Source: an uncultured Prevotellaceae bacterium (GTDB taxonomy: Bacteria > Bacteroidota > Bacteroidia > Bacteroidales > Bacteroidaceae). From it: a stretch of 64,000 nt of DNA. The position numbers and the translations under genes were made by a program. Positions 1 to 7,767 of the stretch are shown here, piece after piece (positions within the stretch are counted from its first letter, which is position 1; each line of letters begins with the position of its first letter). The notes beneath the pieces are model-generated. The model was not told where the DNA came from, did no database searches, and saw only the letters and a program-made list of their open reading frames with translations. The stretch lies in assembly GCA_900314715.1 (NCBI GenBank), contig OMWI01000010.1:1-64000 (forward strand). Reading direction: 5' to 3'.

Positions 1-980
1 TGCTCTGTGTAGAGTAATTTATATGTTTTGCAGAGTGATCCAGACAGTCCAATTCCACCACCGCAAATAAATATAGGCTGATTCAGACAACCAAAAAGCC
101 GCCTCACTATGATTGTTATTTCCGAACAAGATACTCCAGCAGCGCAGCGCAGCCCTCCTCGATATCCCGGTACGCTGTCTTAAAATCATCCGTATACCAG
201 GGGTCTGCCACGGCACGCGGATGTCCTGTATAGTCCATCAGCAGAGAAAGCTTCCCCTCCGGGTCACCGCCAAACAGTCTCTGCATATGACGGATATGAT
301 GCTGCTCCATCGCTACGATATAATCATACCGTGCATAATCTTCCCTGCGGATCTGCACCGCACGCTTTCCCTCACAGGAAATCCCGTGCTCCGCCAGGAT
401 ACGTCTTGCCGGCGGATAGACCGGATTGCCGCGGCCATTCCATATTTCCTCAGAGGAAATTGCGCAGGAAGCAGCATCAAACATACCGGACAGATGCCTC
501 TCCTCCACCATCTTCTTAAAAACAAACTCTGCCATGGGTCTCCTGCAGATATTGCCCCAACAGACAAACATAACTTTTTTCATCTCTTCATAACCCTTCA
601 AAAACCCTGTATTTAAGCCACTTTCAGAGCTTTTCCATTTCATAACTCTACGCATCTCTACGCCATCTTACGCCACGTTTTCGTAAAAATTGGCGTAAGG
701 TCTGGCGTAAGGTTTGGCGTAAATTCTGACGTGTTTTCCGGCATATGAAACCTGACAATCGGAGCCAATTTCTGGAGCTGATCTGCCGCATGATCATAGC
801 TGGAATGAGAATAAACATTCAGTGTCACTCCTACATCAGAGTGTCCCATGAGATACTGCAGATTTTTAATATCCATCCCTGCATTCGCCAGATTCGTACA
901 GAATGTATGTCGAAATACATGTGGTGTTATATGGGGTAACGGAGTTTCAGGGTGTAACAAGTTATACTTATGCATAGCCC
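1..980. mobile_element. Foreign (Firmicutes-like) segment at the left edge
   Basis: Bases 1 to about 980 are visibly richer in G+C than the rest and lack the TAnnTTTG promoter boxes seen elsewhere. They encode a low-molecular-weight phosphatase and the last ~105 residues of a tyrosine integrase, both of a type common in Clostridia. The right border lies inside an open reading frame near 975-985, where a Bacteroidales coding sequence continues in frame. This could be the end of an integrated element or a chimeric assembly join. No matching attachment repeat is visible at the border, which favours the second. Bases 1-115 hold no gene I can support. Confidence 0.6.
116..583 (-). CDS. Low-molecular-weight protein tyrosine phosphatase
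   Basis: Cytoplasmic phosphatase of about 155 residues that removes phosphate from tyrosine residues. The P-loop follows the start directly: CWGNICRRP fits C-x5-R, with Arg where Ser or Thr normally follows. The general-acid region DPWYTDDF is near the C-terminus. The frame is open to 655, but the methionine at 583 places the P-loop at the family's usual position (strand beta 1, KVMFVC) and is preceded by a purine-rich stretch. Composition and sequence look Firmicutes-like rather than Bacteroidales, and the gene lies just downstream of an integrase C-terminus, so it is probably not native to the rest of the window. Confidence 0.8.
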   Translation of the reverse strand: MKKVMFVCWGNICRRPMAEFVFKKMVEERHLSGMFDAASCAISSEEIWNGRGNPVYPPARRILAEHGISCEGKRAVQIRREDYARYDYIVAMEQHHIRHMQRLFGGDPEGKLSLLMDYTGHPRAVADPWYTDDFKTAYRDIEEGCAALLEYLVRK

Positions 981-1959
981 ATCGCATTTCATTCTCGTTT
1001 TTGTTCTTCGCGGTTTTGGCAAACCGAATGTCGTATGATGAATTTTGTCGCATTCGTTCATCGTCAATGGGAAAAGACAAGGTTGGATTGTGGTGAAACG
1101 ATGGAAGTGTTGGCAATGAAGATGACGGAAGTAGGATGGAAGTCAATCGTTGATTGGCAGCATATATGTCGCGTCCCATCATATCCGACTCGATGTTATA
1201 CATTTGTTGTCTTGTCTTTCCTAATTGCAAGATGTCTGCCTTATCACAAATGGATTTGGCAACAATGGGTTTTGACAATGAAAGAGAACCCAACCATTGA
1301 TCGCGAGCCTCATCCTTCAATTTGATGTTCATGGCAACATTATCGGTAAAAACCTTATCTCTCAATGCCTTGATGGGCTGGTCGTGCTCTATTACTTCTG
1401 CCTTGTCTACTTCGCTTGGTTTCAGAGTCTCATTAATCTTGTTGTATTTACCTCCCGTCAAGTCAAGTCCTTCTATCGTGAAGCGGTCAATAGTCTTTCC
1501 ATTGTACGTTATTTGACCATTTTTTCCTACGTCTATACCTGGCAATTTCTTCAACACGTCATTCAGCGAATTGTCTCTTTCGTTGGAAAAACGACTCAAG
1601 TCGTATGTGATGGTGTCTGCACGTCCCAATATCCTCCCTCCTTTTACTTCCACTTCTTTCAAGTTGAAGGCTTCTGGAATAAGGGAAATCACCATTGGTT
1701 GCTCAGTGATAGTGACGGTTTTCTTTTGATAACCCAAAAAGGTAACAACAATGAAGTCGTTTGGTTTCGCTTGTATCTTAAATCCTCCTTCTTCGTTTGT
1801 TCTGGTAAAAGAAATGGGCTTTCCGTCTCTGACCAACGTGATGTTTGCCATTTCCAAAGGGTGTTTTGTGATAGAGTCCTGCACGATACCCGATATATTC
1901 GATTGTGCCATGCAGGACTGAGAGAGAAATAGAAGTATGGCAACCAATGCGCATTTCAT
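658..1959 (-). pseudogene. Fusion ORF: carboxypeptidase-regulatory-like outer-membrane protein N-terminus joined to a tyrosine integrase C-terminus
   Basis: The 433-codon frame has two unrelated halves. Residues 1-20 are a signal peptide and 21-105 a CarboxypepD_reg-like beta domain (NISGIVQDSITKHPLEMANI). Residues 106 to ~325 resemble the TonB-receptor-like partner of GLPGLI proteins, which normally runs to about 800-900 residues. From about residue 327 the sequence becomes a tyrosine recombinase catalytic end: TPHVFRHTFC (Arg and His of the active site), LMGHSDVGVTLNVYSH (His and nucleophilic Tyr). The beta-barrel part of the first protein and most of the integrase are missing. The start overlaps the GLPGLI stop by 4 nt (ATGA), so the 5' half is a genuine second gene of that operon. 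The fusion product is unlikely to be functional. Confidence 0.75.
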
Positions 1960-2795
1960 CTTTCAATAGGGTTATATGGAATACCATTCATCTTTGTTGG
2001 ATTTCCATGTTCGTCTTTTACGATAACTTTCACGTTCGGGTTGTTGGAAACGAATCCCACAGGGTCGGCATAATAACGCACATATTGCTTATTCAATGTA
2101 GCCTTGTCTATTTCCTCATATTCCGTTCCCTTATAATCAATTGGAATTTTTGACGATGCATCATATTGTTTCAATCCCGTAGTTTCAAACTGGTAATGAT
2201 GCTCGGTGTCGTATGCTCTTAGTATCAACCCAGGTAATCCTGTCAGTTTCCATGGACCGTAAGAGATGGGAATGTCTTCCGAAAACCATGCGAACCATGT
2301 TCTTCCTCGATAGGTGGTTGTGGCAAGATGACACGAATAACCTATAATATCAGTCAAACTATCAGGAACGAGAGTCCATGTTGGTTCTTTGATTCTTTCA
2401 TGACATGCGTATCGTTCCATTCCCAATTCATCCAAGAGCATATAATATCCCTTTTGAGGATAGTCCCGATGCAATATCCACGATATTCTCCCACCTGTGG
2501 TGAGATTTGATTCACCTTTCTTGATCAGTTCTCTGTTAATGGAATCAGAACGGCATTTGTCAAAACTGTAGAACTTAGTGCTTTTATCGCCAATCTCCAA
2601 TACCATTGGTTCCGTTACAAAACTCAATGGACATCTTGTAGTGTCGTTCACGTATTTCATATCGTAGTTGATACGATATTTCGTAAAGTCGATGGTGATA
2701 CCTGGTTCTCTGTCGAGTGCAGAAAACACTCTCACTTGTGCATTCATCGAAATCATTTGTCCCAATAATGCCATGATGATAATTGTCTTTCTCAT
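1956..2795 (-). CDS. GLPGLI family secreted protein
   Basis: A 279-residue protein with a signal peptide (cleavage near MNAQ) and the family-defining motif GLPGLI inside LTGLPGLILRAYD, around residues 187-199. GLPGLI proteins are found only in Bacteroidetes and have no established biochemical role. They are usually encoded next to a carboxypeptidase-regulatory/TonB-like outer-membrane protein, as here, where the stop overlaps the next start by 4 nt. It is divergent from a membrane-anchored winged-helix regulator, an arrangement that suggests control of this pair by that regulator (inference). A -7 box lies 24 nt upstream of the start. Confidence 0.85.
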   Translation of the reverse strand: MRKTIIIMALLGQMISMNAQVRVFSALDREPGITIDFTKYRINYDMKYVNDTTRCPLSFVTEPMVLEIGDKSTKFYSFDKCRSDSINRELIKKGESNLTTGGRISWILHRDYPQKGYYMLLDELGMERYACHERIKEPTWTLVPDSLTDIIGYSCHLATTTYRGRTWFAWFSEDIPISYGPWKLTGLPGLILRAYDTEHHYQFETTGLKQYDASSKIPIDYKGTEYEEIDKATLNKQYVRYYADPVGFVSNNPNVKVIVKDEHGNPTKMNGIPYNPIER

Positions 2796-2818
2796 AAGTA
2801 AATGTTTTAAATTCGATG

Positions 2819-2826
2819 CAAAGATA
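2819..2826 (-). promoter_or_regulatory. -7 box for the GLPGLI operon
   Basis: On the minus strand the bases read TATCTTTG, matching the Bacteroidetes -7 consensus TAnnTTTG, 23 nt upstream of the GLPGLI start. A clear -33 TTTG is not visible. Confidence 0.6.
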
Positions 2827-2924
2827 ACTTTGAAAATTCGATGAAATGGACGAAATACATTATCGAGATATTACTTTTGATATTACTATATTATTATCGT
2901 TGTTGCCATTTGTTGCGATTTTAT

Positions 2925-2932
2925 TATCTTTG
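2925..2932 (+). promoter_or_regulatory. -7 box for the membrane-anchored regulator, near-leaderless
   Basis: TATCTTTG matches TAnnTTTG. A TTG at 2903-2905 has the 19-nt spacing expected for the -33 element. Only 8 nt separate the box from the ATG at 2941, so the transcript would have almost no leader. Confidence 0.65.
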
Positions 2933-2940
2933 CAACCGTT

Positions 2941-4038
2941 ATGGAAAGAAAGATTAAATTCGTATGGATGCTGAGCATCATCACGATGGTGCTCATTTTT
3001 TTCGGGCAATGTTATTGGCTATTCAACCAATATTTGTATTCCATGGATGATAGCATTCGTGAAATGCAAGTAGCATGTGATAGCGTGTTGGATAAAGAGT
3101 TTGAGATACGTTACGAGAAATTTCATGAAAAATACATGGAAGGAAGGGATACTAAGCTTATGATCAACATACACATGTTCGATTCCATTACCTTGAATAA
3201 TAAACATGGCGGTTCTGGAACGAATTATGTAAGGTTTCGTTTTTCCGCGGATTCTATCATGCCAAAGGAAAAGACAGTTACCATCAGGAATGCTAAATCC
3301 GAAAATAGTACGAGATATATCAATCGTTACTTGACGGCATTGAAGTATCCTCCTACCAAGCAACTCATTGACTCGTTGCTGTTAACATATGGTTTTGGTC
3401 CCACGCAGAATTTTGTTTTCAAGAAATCTTCCGATTGCGTTCAGCCTGCCATCTTTTCCGTCAGAGGAAATATGGTAAAGACTTTACATGTATCTTTTAG
3501 TACCAATCCGTTTGATTATCAGATTTTACATTTCGACCTTCCCGTTACCATTAGTCATGTTATACGTTCCATGATATGGCAATTGGCGGGGAGCTTGTTG
3601 TTGATGCTAATCCTTGCCTTTTGCCTGATTTCACAAATGCGAACCATTTTCATTCAGAAACGGATTGATAACATACGACATGAATTCATGAAGAACATGA
3701 TATACGAAATGAAGCGACCAGAGGAATCTGCCATTGAGAACGTGATTCGCTTAGGAAAGACTGATTTTCTCTATGGCTCAAATGAATTGCGATATGGGAA
3801 AGAACGGGTTATCATCACTTCACGACAAGCAGAACTTCTTCGTTTGTTAGCAGAAACACCCAACATGGTCGTATCTCGTGAAAGAATTCTTCATGAAGTG
3901 TGGGGCGACGATTCTTATTCAAATTCCCTTGCATTAAATGTACAAATCACGTACTTACGACGAGCATTGAAGTCTGATGCGTCAATTGTTATTGATGCCG
4001 TCATTAAAAAAGGATATGTATTGAAAATAAAGAGTTGA
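2941..4038 (+). CDS. Membrane-anchored winged-helix regulator derived from a histidine kinase
   Basis: A 365-residue protein. Residues 8-30 form one membrane helix, ~35-200 a periplasmic sensor region and ~205-232 a second helix. Residues 241-270 resemble a histidine-kinase dimerisation helix: the H-box pattern F-x-N-N-M-T-H-E-x-K-x-P appears as FMKNMIYEMKRP at 249-260, with Tyr255 in place of the phosphorylated His. There is no ATP-binding kinase domain. An OmpR/PhoB-type winged helix (Trans_reg_C) follows at ~289-365 (RQAELLRLLAE, RERILHEVWG, LRRALKSD, KKGYVLKI). The layout implies direct membrane-to-DNA signalling, as in ToxR or CadC, without phosphotransfer (inference). It is divergent from the GLPGLI pair, its likely target. 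Confidence 0.75.
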   Translation: MERKIKFVWMLSIITMVLIFFGQCYWLFNQYLYSMDDSIREMQVACDSVLDKEFEIRYEKFHEKYMEGRDTKLMINIHMFDSITLNNKHGGSGTNYVRFRFSADSIMPKEKTVTIRNAKSENSTRYINRYLTALKYPPTKQLIDSLLLTYGFGPTQNFVFKKSSDCVQPAIFSVRGNMVKTLHVSFSTNPFDYQILHFDLPVTISHVIRSMIWQLAGSLLLMLILAFCLISQMRTIFIQKRIDNIRHEFMKNMIYEMKRPEESAIENVIRLGKTDFLYGSNELRYGKERVIITSRQAELLRLLAETPNMVVSRERILHEVWGDDSYSNSLALNVQITYLRRALKSDASIVIDAVIKKGYVLKIKS

Positions 4039-4078
4039 TGATATTGAACTTGTATAGATTTATTTTGGACGTAGATGT

Positions 4079-4266
4079 TTGTCAAGAAAAAGTGCCGAAA
4101 AGGGCTCTTCAGAATTCGTTATTTATCACCAACCTTTACTTCGGATGAAATAAGCGCTTTTTATGAGGTTTTTACATATTGTTGATATTCAAAGCATTAC
4201 AAAACAAGGCAATAATAGAATGTCTAAAATATAGCATTTTTAGCCCCAAAAAGGGCTATTTTAGAC
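4079..4266 (+). repeat. Dispersed intergenic element, copy 1, with terminator-like hairpin
   Basis: This non-coding stretch follows the regulator gene and is clearly related to 25025-25215. The best block, TCACCAACCTT then T or G then ACTTCGGAT, is at 4126-4146 here and 25073-25093 there. Its 3' part folds as nested stems at 4222-4266 (GTCTAAAAT with ATTTTAGAC outside, TAGCCC with GGGCTA inside). It leads straight into a 22-nt repeat array. No gene is visible in 4039-4523. Confidence 0.6.
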
Positions 4267-4272
4267 TTCATA

Positions 4273-4375
4273 AAACATATAATTACAACAACAAACATAT
4301 ATAATAATGCTCGTAAACATATTATTTTACTTATCTAAACAATATGTTTGATGAGAAAAAACATACTGTTTAGCC
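4273..4375 (+). repeat. 22-nt dyad repeat array 1 (5 units)
   Basis: Units begin AAAC-ATA and end near GTTTA. The C of each AAAC is at 4276, 4296, 4318, 4340 and 4362, so the last four are exactly 22 nt apart. The best unit is AAACAATATGTTT at 4337-4349. The array lies between two converging genes. Confidence 0.7.
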
Positions 4376-4523
4376 CATCATAAAGCATCATTTCATCATT
4401 TTAACATTTAGTTTGCGATTTTTCTCGATAGTTTTTTGTTAAGGAAATTACTCAAGTAAAAAGAAGCGAATGGAACAATTTGTTGTCCCATTCGCTTTCA
4501 ATTTCTCATTTGTCTTTAGTTTG

Positions 4524-4964
4524 TTAGTCGTCCATTCCAATGAGTGCTCCGCTTTGGTTGAACTTCAATTCGATGTCGTTGGAAAGTTCAATGTCATAGC
4601 CGTAACGCTCCTTGTCTATCTTAATGATGATTGTACCAGGGAAGTTAGTCTTCACGTACTGAGCAATAGATGCGGGTATTAAAGCTGAAGGTACTGCATA
4701 GGTCTCGCAATCCACTTTGTCCCAATTGCCTTTCTTGTCAAAGTCAATCTTTGCACCGTCGTTCAACATAACCTCATATTTCGTTCCCATGAATTCGACA
4801 TCCTTTTCGGCGTATGCAATGTTCTTGCCTGGGAAATTATTGGCTACGAATGTTTTCACCGTTGCTGGAAGTTGAGAAACTGGAATCATTCTGTCGTCTG
4901 CCATACTTGTTACTGACTGCATCAAGCAAATAACTGCTACCAAAAATAATCTTGTCGTTTTCAT
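4524..4964 (-). CDS. PepSY-like (DUF2874) secreted protein
   Basis: A 146-residue exported protein with a signal peptide (cleavage near SMADD) and two PepSY-like repeats. Each starts with a hydrophobic helix (PATVKTFVANNFPG; PASIAQYVKTNFPG) followed by strands reading YEVMLNDGAKIDF and YDIELSNDIELKF. Members of this Bacteroidetes family fold like beta-lactamase-inhibitor proteins. Their role is unknown; periplasmic binding or inhibition is a common guess. A -7 box TAACTTTG (5027-5034, minus) gives a leader of about 55 nt. The gene stands alone. Confidence 0.8.
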   Translation of the reverse strand: MKTTRLFLVAVICLMQSVTSMADDRMIPVSQLPATVKTFVANNFPGKNIAYAEKDVEFMGTKYEVMLNDGAKIDFDKKGNWDKVDCETYAVPSALIPASIAQYVKTNFPGTIIIKIDKERYGYDIELSNDIELKFNQSGALIGMDD

Positions 4965-5026
4965 TGTCTTAACTTTTTAAATGTTAATATTGAAATTCTA
5001 ACTCTCTTTGTTTTCTTTTGATGTTG

Positions 5027-5034
5027 CAAAGTTA
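5027..5034 (-). promoter_or_regulatory. -7 box for the PepSY-like gene
   Basis: The minus strand reads TAACTTTG, matching TAnnTTTG, 62 nt upstream of the start at 4964. Confidence 0.55.
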
Positions 5035-5198
5035 AGCAGCAGAATGACATGTTCCAAACATTTTTTCAAGAAATGAAATATAAGCATAAGACAGACGCGC
5101 AAATCTCGGACAAAAGTCGAAAACATGCGAAAAAGTTGTCCGAAAAGAATGGCATTGAAGACTTTAAAGACCTTAAAGTCCTTAAAGTCCTTAAAACT

Positions 5199-5900
5199 TT
5201 AGAGCTTGATTATTCTATACGCTTTTCCTCTTTCTGCCTCAATTCTTAAATTAGCATGTTGCTCGATGACTGGTTTAAGTCTTTTGATGAGCGTATAGAG
5301 AGTTTCGTTAGCATCTTCTTTCTTGGGCCAAAGAGCCTCACATATTTCGGCTTTGGATAATTGATGAGTAGGAGAGTGGAAGAACATCTCCATTAATTGT
5401 TGTTGCATAGGAGTGAGTTTTACCGCTTGTCCTTGCTCATCATAAAAACGATGTTCTGCTTCAGAGAAATGAAGTCCACCAAAATCATCATACGAAGAAG
5501 GATTATCAACTGAACTAATTGGTTGCATCTTGGGCCTATTGCGCAAACAGAAGATGCCCCACAACATAGCGGTGAGCCATAGTAACACGGCTGGGCGTTG
5601 ATCGGACATGGAGAAGATAGTTGCGGCGGAACATTTCGCATAACAATGGAATCCTCGTTGCTTTGTATCAATCGCCAATACCGCCTTTCCACGCAATTGT
5701 TCCAACTTCAAGTAACTATTGAATACTTGGATGGTGTCGGCGGTAATTACGTCTCGCCTTTGTTCAGCCATTGTTTTTTCCAACGCACGATCCATATCCA
5801 TCATGACGAGTTGTTCCGTCATACGGTAACTACCAATACTTGTAAGGCTCGATGCTAAGATAAGCACAAAGAGCACAACTACTGCATATTTCTGATTCAT
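5199..5900 (-). CDS. Membrane-anchored winged-helix transcriptional regulator
   Basis: About 233 residues from the chosen start. It has an N-terminal membrane helix (YAVVVLFVLILASSLTSIG), a ~90-residue periplasmic part with a Cys pair (CYAKC), a second helix (VLLWLTAMLWGIFCL), a linker, and a C-terminal Trans_reg_C winged helix (LTPMQQQLMEMFFHSP, LSKAEICEALWPKKE, LYTLIKRLKPVIE, GKAYRIIKL). The frame is open to 5978, but a -7 box at 5906-5913 lies inside that extension, so the ATG at 5900 is the right start and the mRNA is nearly leaderless. It is divergent from the ECF sigma operon and is a second example in this window of a membrane-bound regulator without kinase or receiver domains. Confidence 0.75.
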   Translation of the reverse strand: MNQKYAVVVLFVLILASSLTSIGSYRMTEQLVMMDMDRALEKTMAEQRRDVITADTIQVFNSYLKLEQLRGKAVLAIDTKQRGFHCYAKCSAATIFSMSDQRPAVLLWLTAMLWGIFCLRNRPKMQPISSVDNPSSYDDFGGLHFSEAEHRFYDEQGQAVKLTPMQQQLMEMFFHSPTHQLSKAEICEALWPKKEDANETLYTLIKRLKPVIEQHANLRIEAERGKAYRIIKL

Positions 5901-5905
5901 GCTTG

Positions 5906-5913
5906 CAAATTTA
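5906..5913 (-). promoter_or_regulatory. -7 box that fixes the start of the second membrane regulator
   Basis: The minus strand reads TAAATTTG, and only 5 nt separate it from the ATG at 5900. Transcription would start at or next to the start codon. Confidence 0.6.
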
Positions 5914-5924
5914 GTGAATATAAT

Positions 5925-5932
5925 TATCTTTG
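5925..5932 (+). promoter_or_regulatory. -7 box for the ECF sigma operon
   Basis: TATCTTTG matches TAnnTTTG and lies about 130 nt upstream of the sigma-factor start, back to back with the divergent box at 5906-5913. Confidence 0.55.
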
Positions 5933-6062
5933 CGAAGAGATTAACAGGGATTAACAACGAAGCATCCATTTCTGTCAATCTATTGAATACGAAGAGAAAA
6001 TGTTGTTAATGTTGGTTAATGAAAGTCACATACATAGCAACATAATTGTATTATAAGTGGAT

Positions 6063-6548
6063 ATGGAACAAAAGGAGTTCGAAACGGAGATTCGGCGAAT
6101 ACGCAAACGACTGCTACAAGAGGCGATGCGCTATCTGATGGATAGTGAGGAAGCCGAAGATGTCACACAAGAAACGGTGTTGAAGTTGTGGTCGATGCGC
6201 AAGGATTTGGATCAGTATCGAAGCATAGAGGGTTTAGCCATCATCATGGTGCGCCGAATGGCAATTAACAGGAGGCAAAAGGTGGTGAATCGCACCGACT
6301 GGAATGACGCGCAAATTCAAACAAACGATACTCCTGAAACGGATTTCATTAGTAAAGAGGAAGATGAAAGGGTGATGCGATTGATTGCGCGATTGCCCGA
6401 TGCACAACAAACGGTGCTTCGCATGAAACATATCGACGGATTGGAAACGAAAGAAATAGCCCAAATAACGGGTTGCTCGGAAGAGGCCATTCGTTCAAAC
6501 TTATCTAAAGCGAGAAAGAAAATCATGAAAATGTTTAAAATAAGATGA
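6063..6548 (+). CDS. RNA polymerase sigma factor, ECF subfamily
   Basis: A 161-residue sigma-70 family protein. Region 2 covers about residues 8-75 (EAMRYLMDSEEAEDVTQETV is the core-binding helix) and region 4 about 100-155 (LPDAQQTVLRMKHIDGLETK, then the helix-turn-helix ITGCSEEAIRSNLSKARKK). A GTG at 6057 is possible, but the ATG six bases later is more likely. The stop overlaps the next ATG (ATGATG), so translation with the following membrane protein is probably coupled. It is the first gene of a three-gene operon, as is usual for sigma/anti-sigma pairs. Confidence 0.88.
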   Translation: MEQKEFETEIRRIRKRLLQEAMRYLMDSEEAEDVTQETVLKLWSMRKDLDQYRSIEGLAIIMVRRMAINRRQKVVNRTDWNDAQIQTNDTPETDFISKEEDERVMRLIARLPDAQQTVLRMKHIDGLETKEIAQITGCSEEAIRSNLSKARKKIMKMFKIR

Positions 6549-6994
6549 TGAAAGAAGATAAGATACATGAGTTAATTGATAGATTCCTCAATGGAGAGAC
6601 AATAGCAGATGAGGAACGGATGCTCTACGATTATTTCCAAGGCAAGAATGTGGCAAAGGAACTGAGGAAATATCAATCGATGTTTCAATGGTACGCAAAC
6701 GGAATGCCTGAAGAGGAATTGATAAAGCGGTCGAAAACATATCCTGTTGTGAAGAGAATCAGATTGGCAACGATTGGTGTAGCTGCATCTATGCTCATTC
6801 TGATTGGAGTAGGCGTGTGGAAACACCAGAAAATGCAGGAGGAATACGCCATCTACGAAGGAAGTTACATCGTAAGAGACGGAAAGAAACTAACCAATAT
6901 CAAGGAGATATTGCCTGAGTTGAAAGCCGTAGAGCGACAAGTGGGTGAGATGATAGAACAAAAGAATATCAATAAAGAAATACCAACGATATGA
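6545..6994 (+). CDS. Probable anti-sigma factor (single-pass membrane protein)
   Basis: A 149-residue protein with a soluble N-terminal part (IHELIDRFLNGETIADEERMLYDYFQ, ~5-35), one membrane helix at about 77-96 (ATIGVAASMLILIGVGVW) and a ~50-residue outer domain. Position directly after an ECF sigma gene with overlapping codons, plus this topology, point to a membrane anti-sigma factor. No zinc-binding ZAS motif is present, so the assignment rests on context. The stop overlaps the next start (ATGA). Confidence 0.6.
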   Translation: MMKEDKIHELIDRFLNGETIADEERMLYDYFQGKNVAKELRKYQSMFQWYANGMPEEELIKRSKTYPVVKRIRLATIGVAASMLILIGVGVWKHQKMQEEYAIYEGSYIVRDGKKLTNIKEILPELKAVERQVGEMIEQKNINKEIPTI

Positions 6995-7638
6995 GAACAG
7001 AAAAGATAATGATGGTGATTGCCATCTGGTTGTTGAGTAGTTGTGCGATAGCGCAAAGTAGTATCGACAAGATTGTAGACGAACTTGAGAAAAAGGGCGT
7101 AGACGTGAATTACGTAGCGAAACGAGACCCTAAGACCAAACAGGTTTATTTGCAAACGAAAACGTTGAGCTTTTATAGTAAGGAAGGAAAGTATGCGAAT
7201 CGACTGAAAGAGGCTTTCAGAAAGGAAGGAGAGAATGCCGCAACAGAAACGTATAGTCATTCTGGGAATAATTATACATTGGTTTTCAAGGATGGTAAAA
7301 AGAAGTATACCTACACGCTTTCCATCACCAATAAGAATGACGGTAATCCGCTCGTTTATTTAGCTATTGTTTTCCGCAATTATTCCGTAGATGCTGAGGA
7401 TGATTTCTGGGATAGGTTTCACATTGAAGGATTCAATTCCATAGAACATTTAGACTCATTGGGCTTTGATTTTGATACGTCGCAATGGACAAAACAATTT
7501 AAGGATGTATTCGAGAAATATAAGAAAGATGCGGTTAAGAAAAGAACCATTATAATACGGGAAAAGATGGAACATCTTAAAGACTCGTTGAAAAACCATC
7601 ATGCGATAGCGACTCTTAAACGTTTGAGAAAAGCATAA
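6991..7638 (+). CDS. Secreted hypothetical protein in the sigma-factor operon (possibly DUF5024-like)
   Basis: A 215-residue protein with an N-terminal export signal. LLSSC at 14-18 could be a lipobox, or cleavage could follow IAQ. The region after it (SIDKIVDELEKKGVDVNYVAKRD) resembles small Bacteroides secreted proteins found behind ECF sigma/anti-sigma pairs. The last ~60 residues are charged and helical. Its function is unknown. As the third gene of the operon it may be the signal-sensing or effector component (inference). Confidence 0.6.
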   Translation: MRTEKIMMVIAIWLLSSCAIAQSSIDKIVDELEKKGVDVNYVAKRDPKTKQVYLQTKTLSFYSKEGKYANRLKEAFRKEGENAATETYSHSGNNYTLVFKDGKKKYTYTLSITNKNDGNPLVYLAIVFRNYSVDAEDDFWDRFHIEGFNSIEHLDSLGFDFDTSQWTKQFKDVFEKYKKDAVKKRTIIIREKMEHLKDSLKNHHAIATLKRLRKA

Positions 7639-7667
7639 TAATAAATCTCTCTTAAATTATTATCTGC

Positions 7668-7711
7668 GGAAAAGTGGTGTCTTGTGTATAAGCATCACTT
7701 TTCCTTTCTTT
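7668..7711 (+). terminator. Rho-independent terminator after the sigma operon
   Basis: GGAAAAGTGGTG (7668-7679) pairs with CATCACTTTTCC (7693-7704) with one G-T wobble, followed by TTTCTTTT. Confidence 0.75.
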
Positions 7712-7737
7712 TGCCTTTATGGTATGATAATATTTTG

Positions 7738-7745
7738 TATCTTTG
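7738..7745 (+). promoter_or_regulatory. -7 box for the radical SAM gene
   Basis: TATCTTTG matches TAnnTTTG, 22 nt before the ATG at 7768. Confidence 0.6.
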
Positions 7746-7767
7746 CAACTGATTACGACAACAACAA

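Noticed and set aside
113-616. Plus-strand 167-codon frame at the left edge
   Set aside because: It is antisense to the phosphatase, whose motifs are clear on the minus strand.
4273-4375. CRISPR array
   Set aside because: The period is only 22 nt with a ~13-nt degenerate core, units differ from each other, and no cas genes are present.
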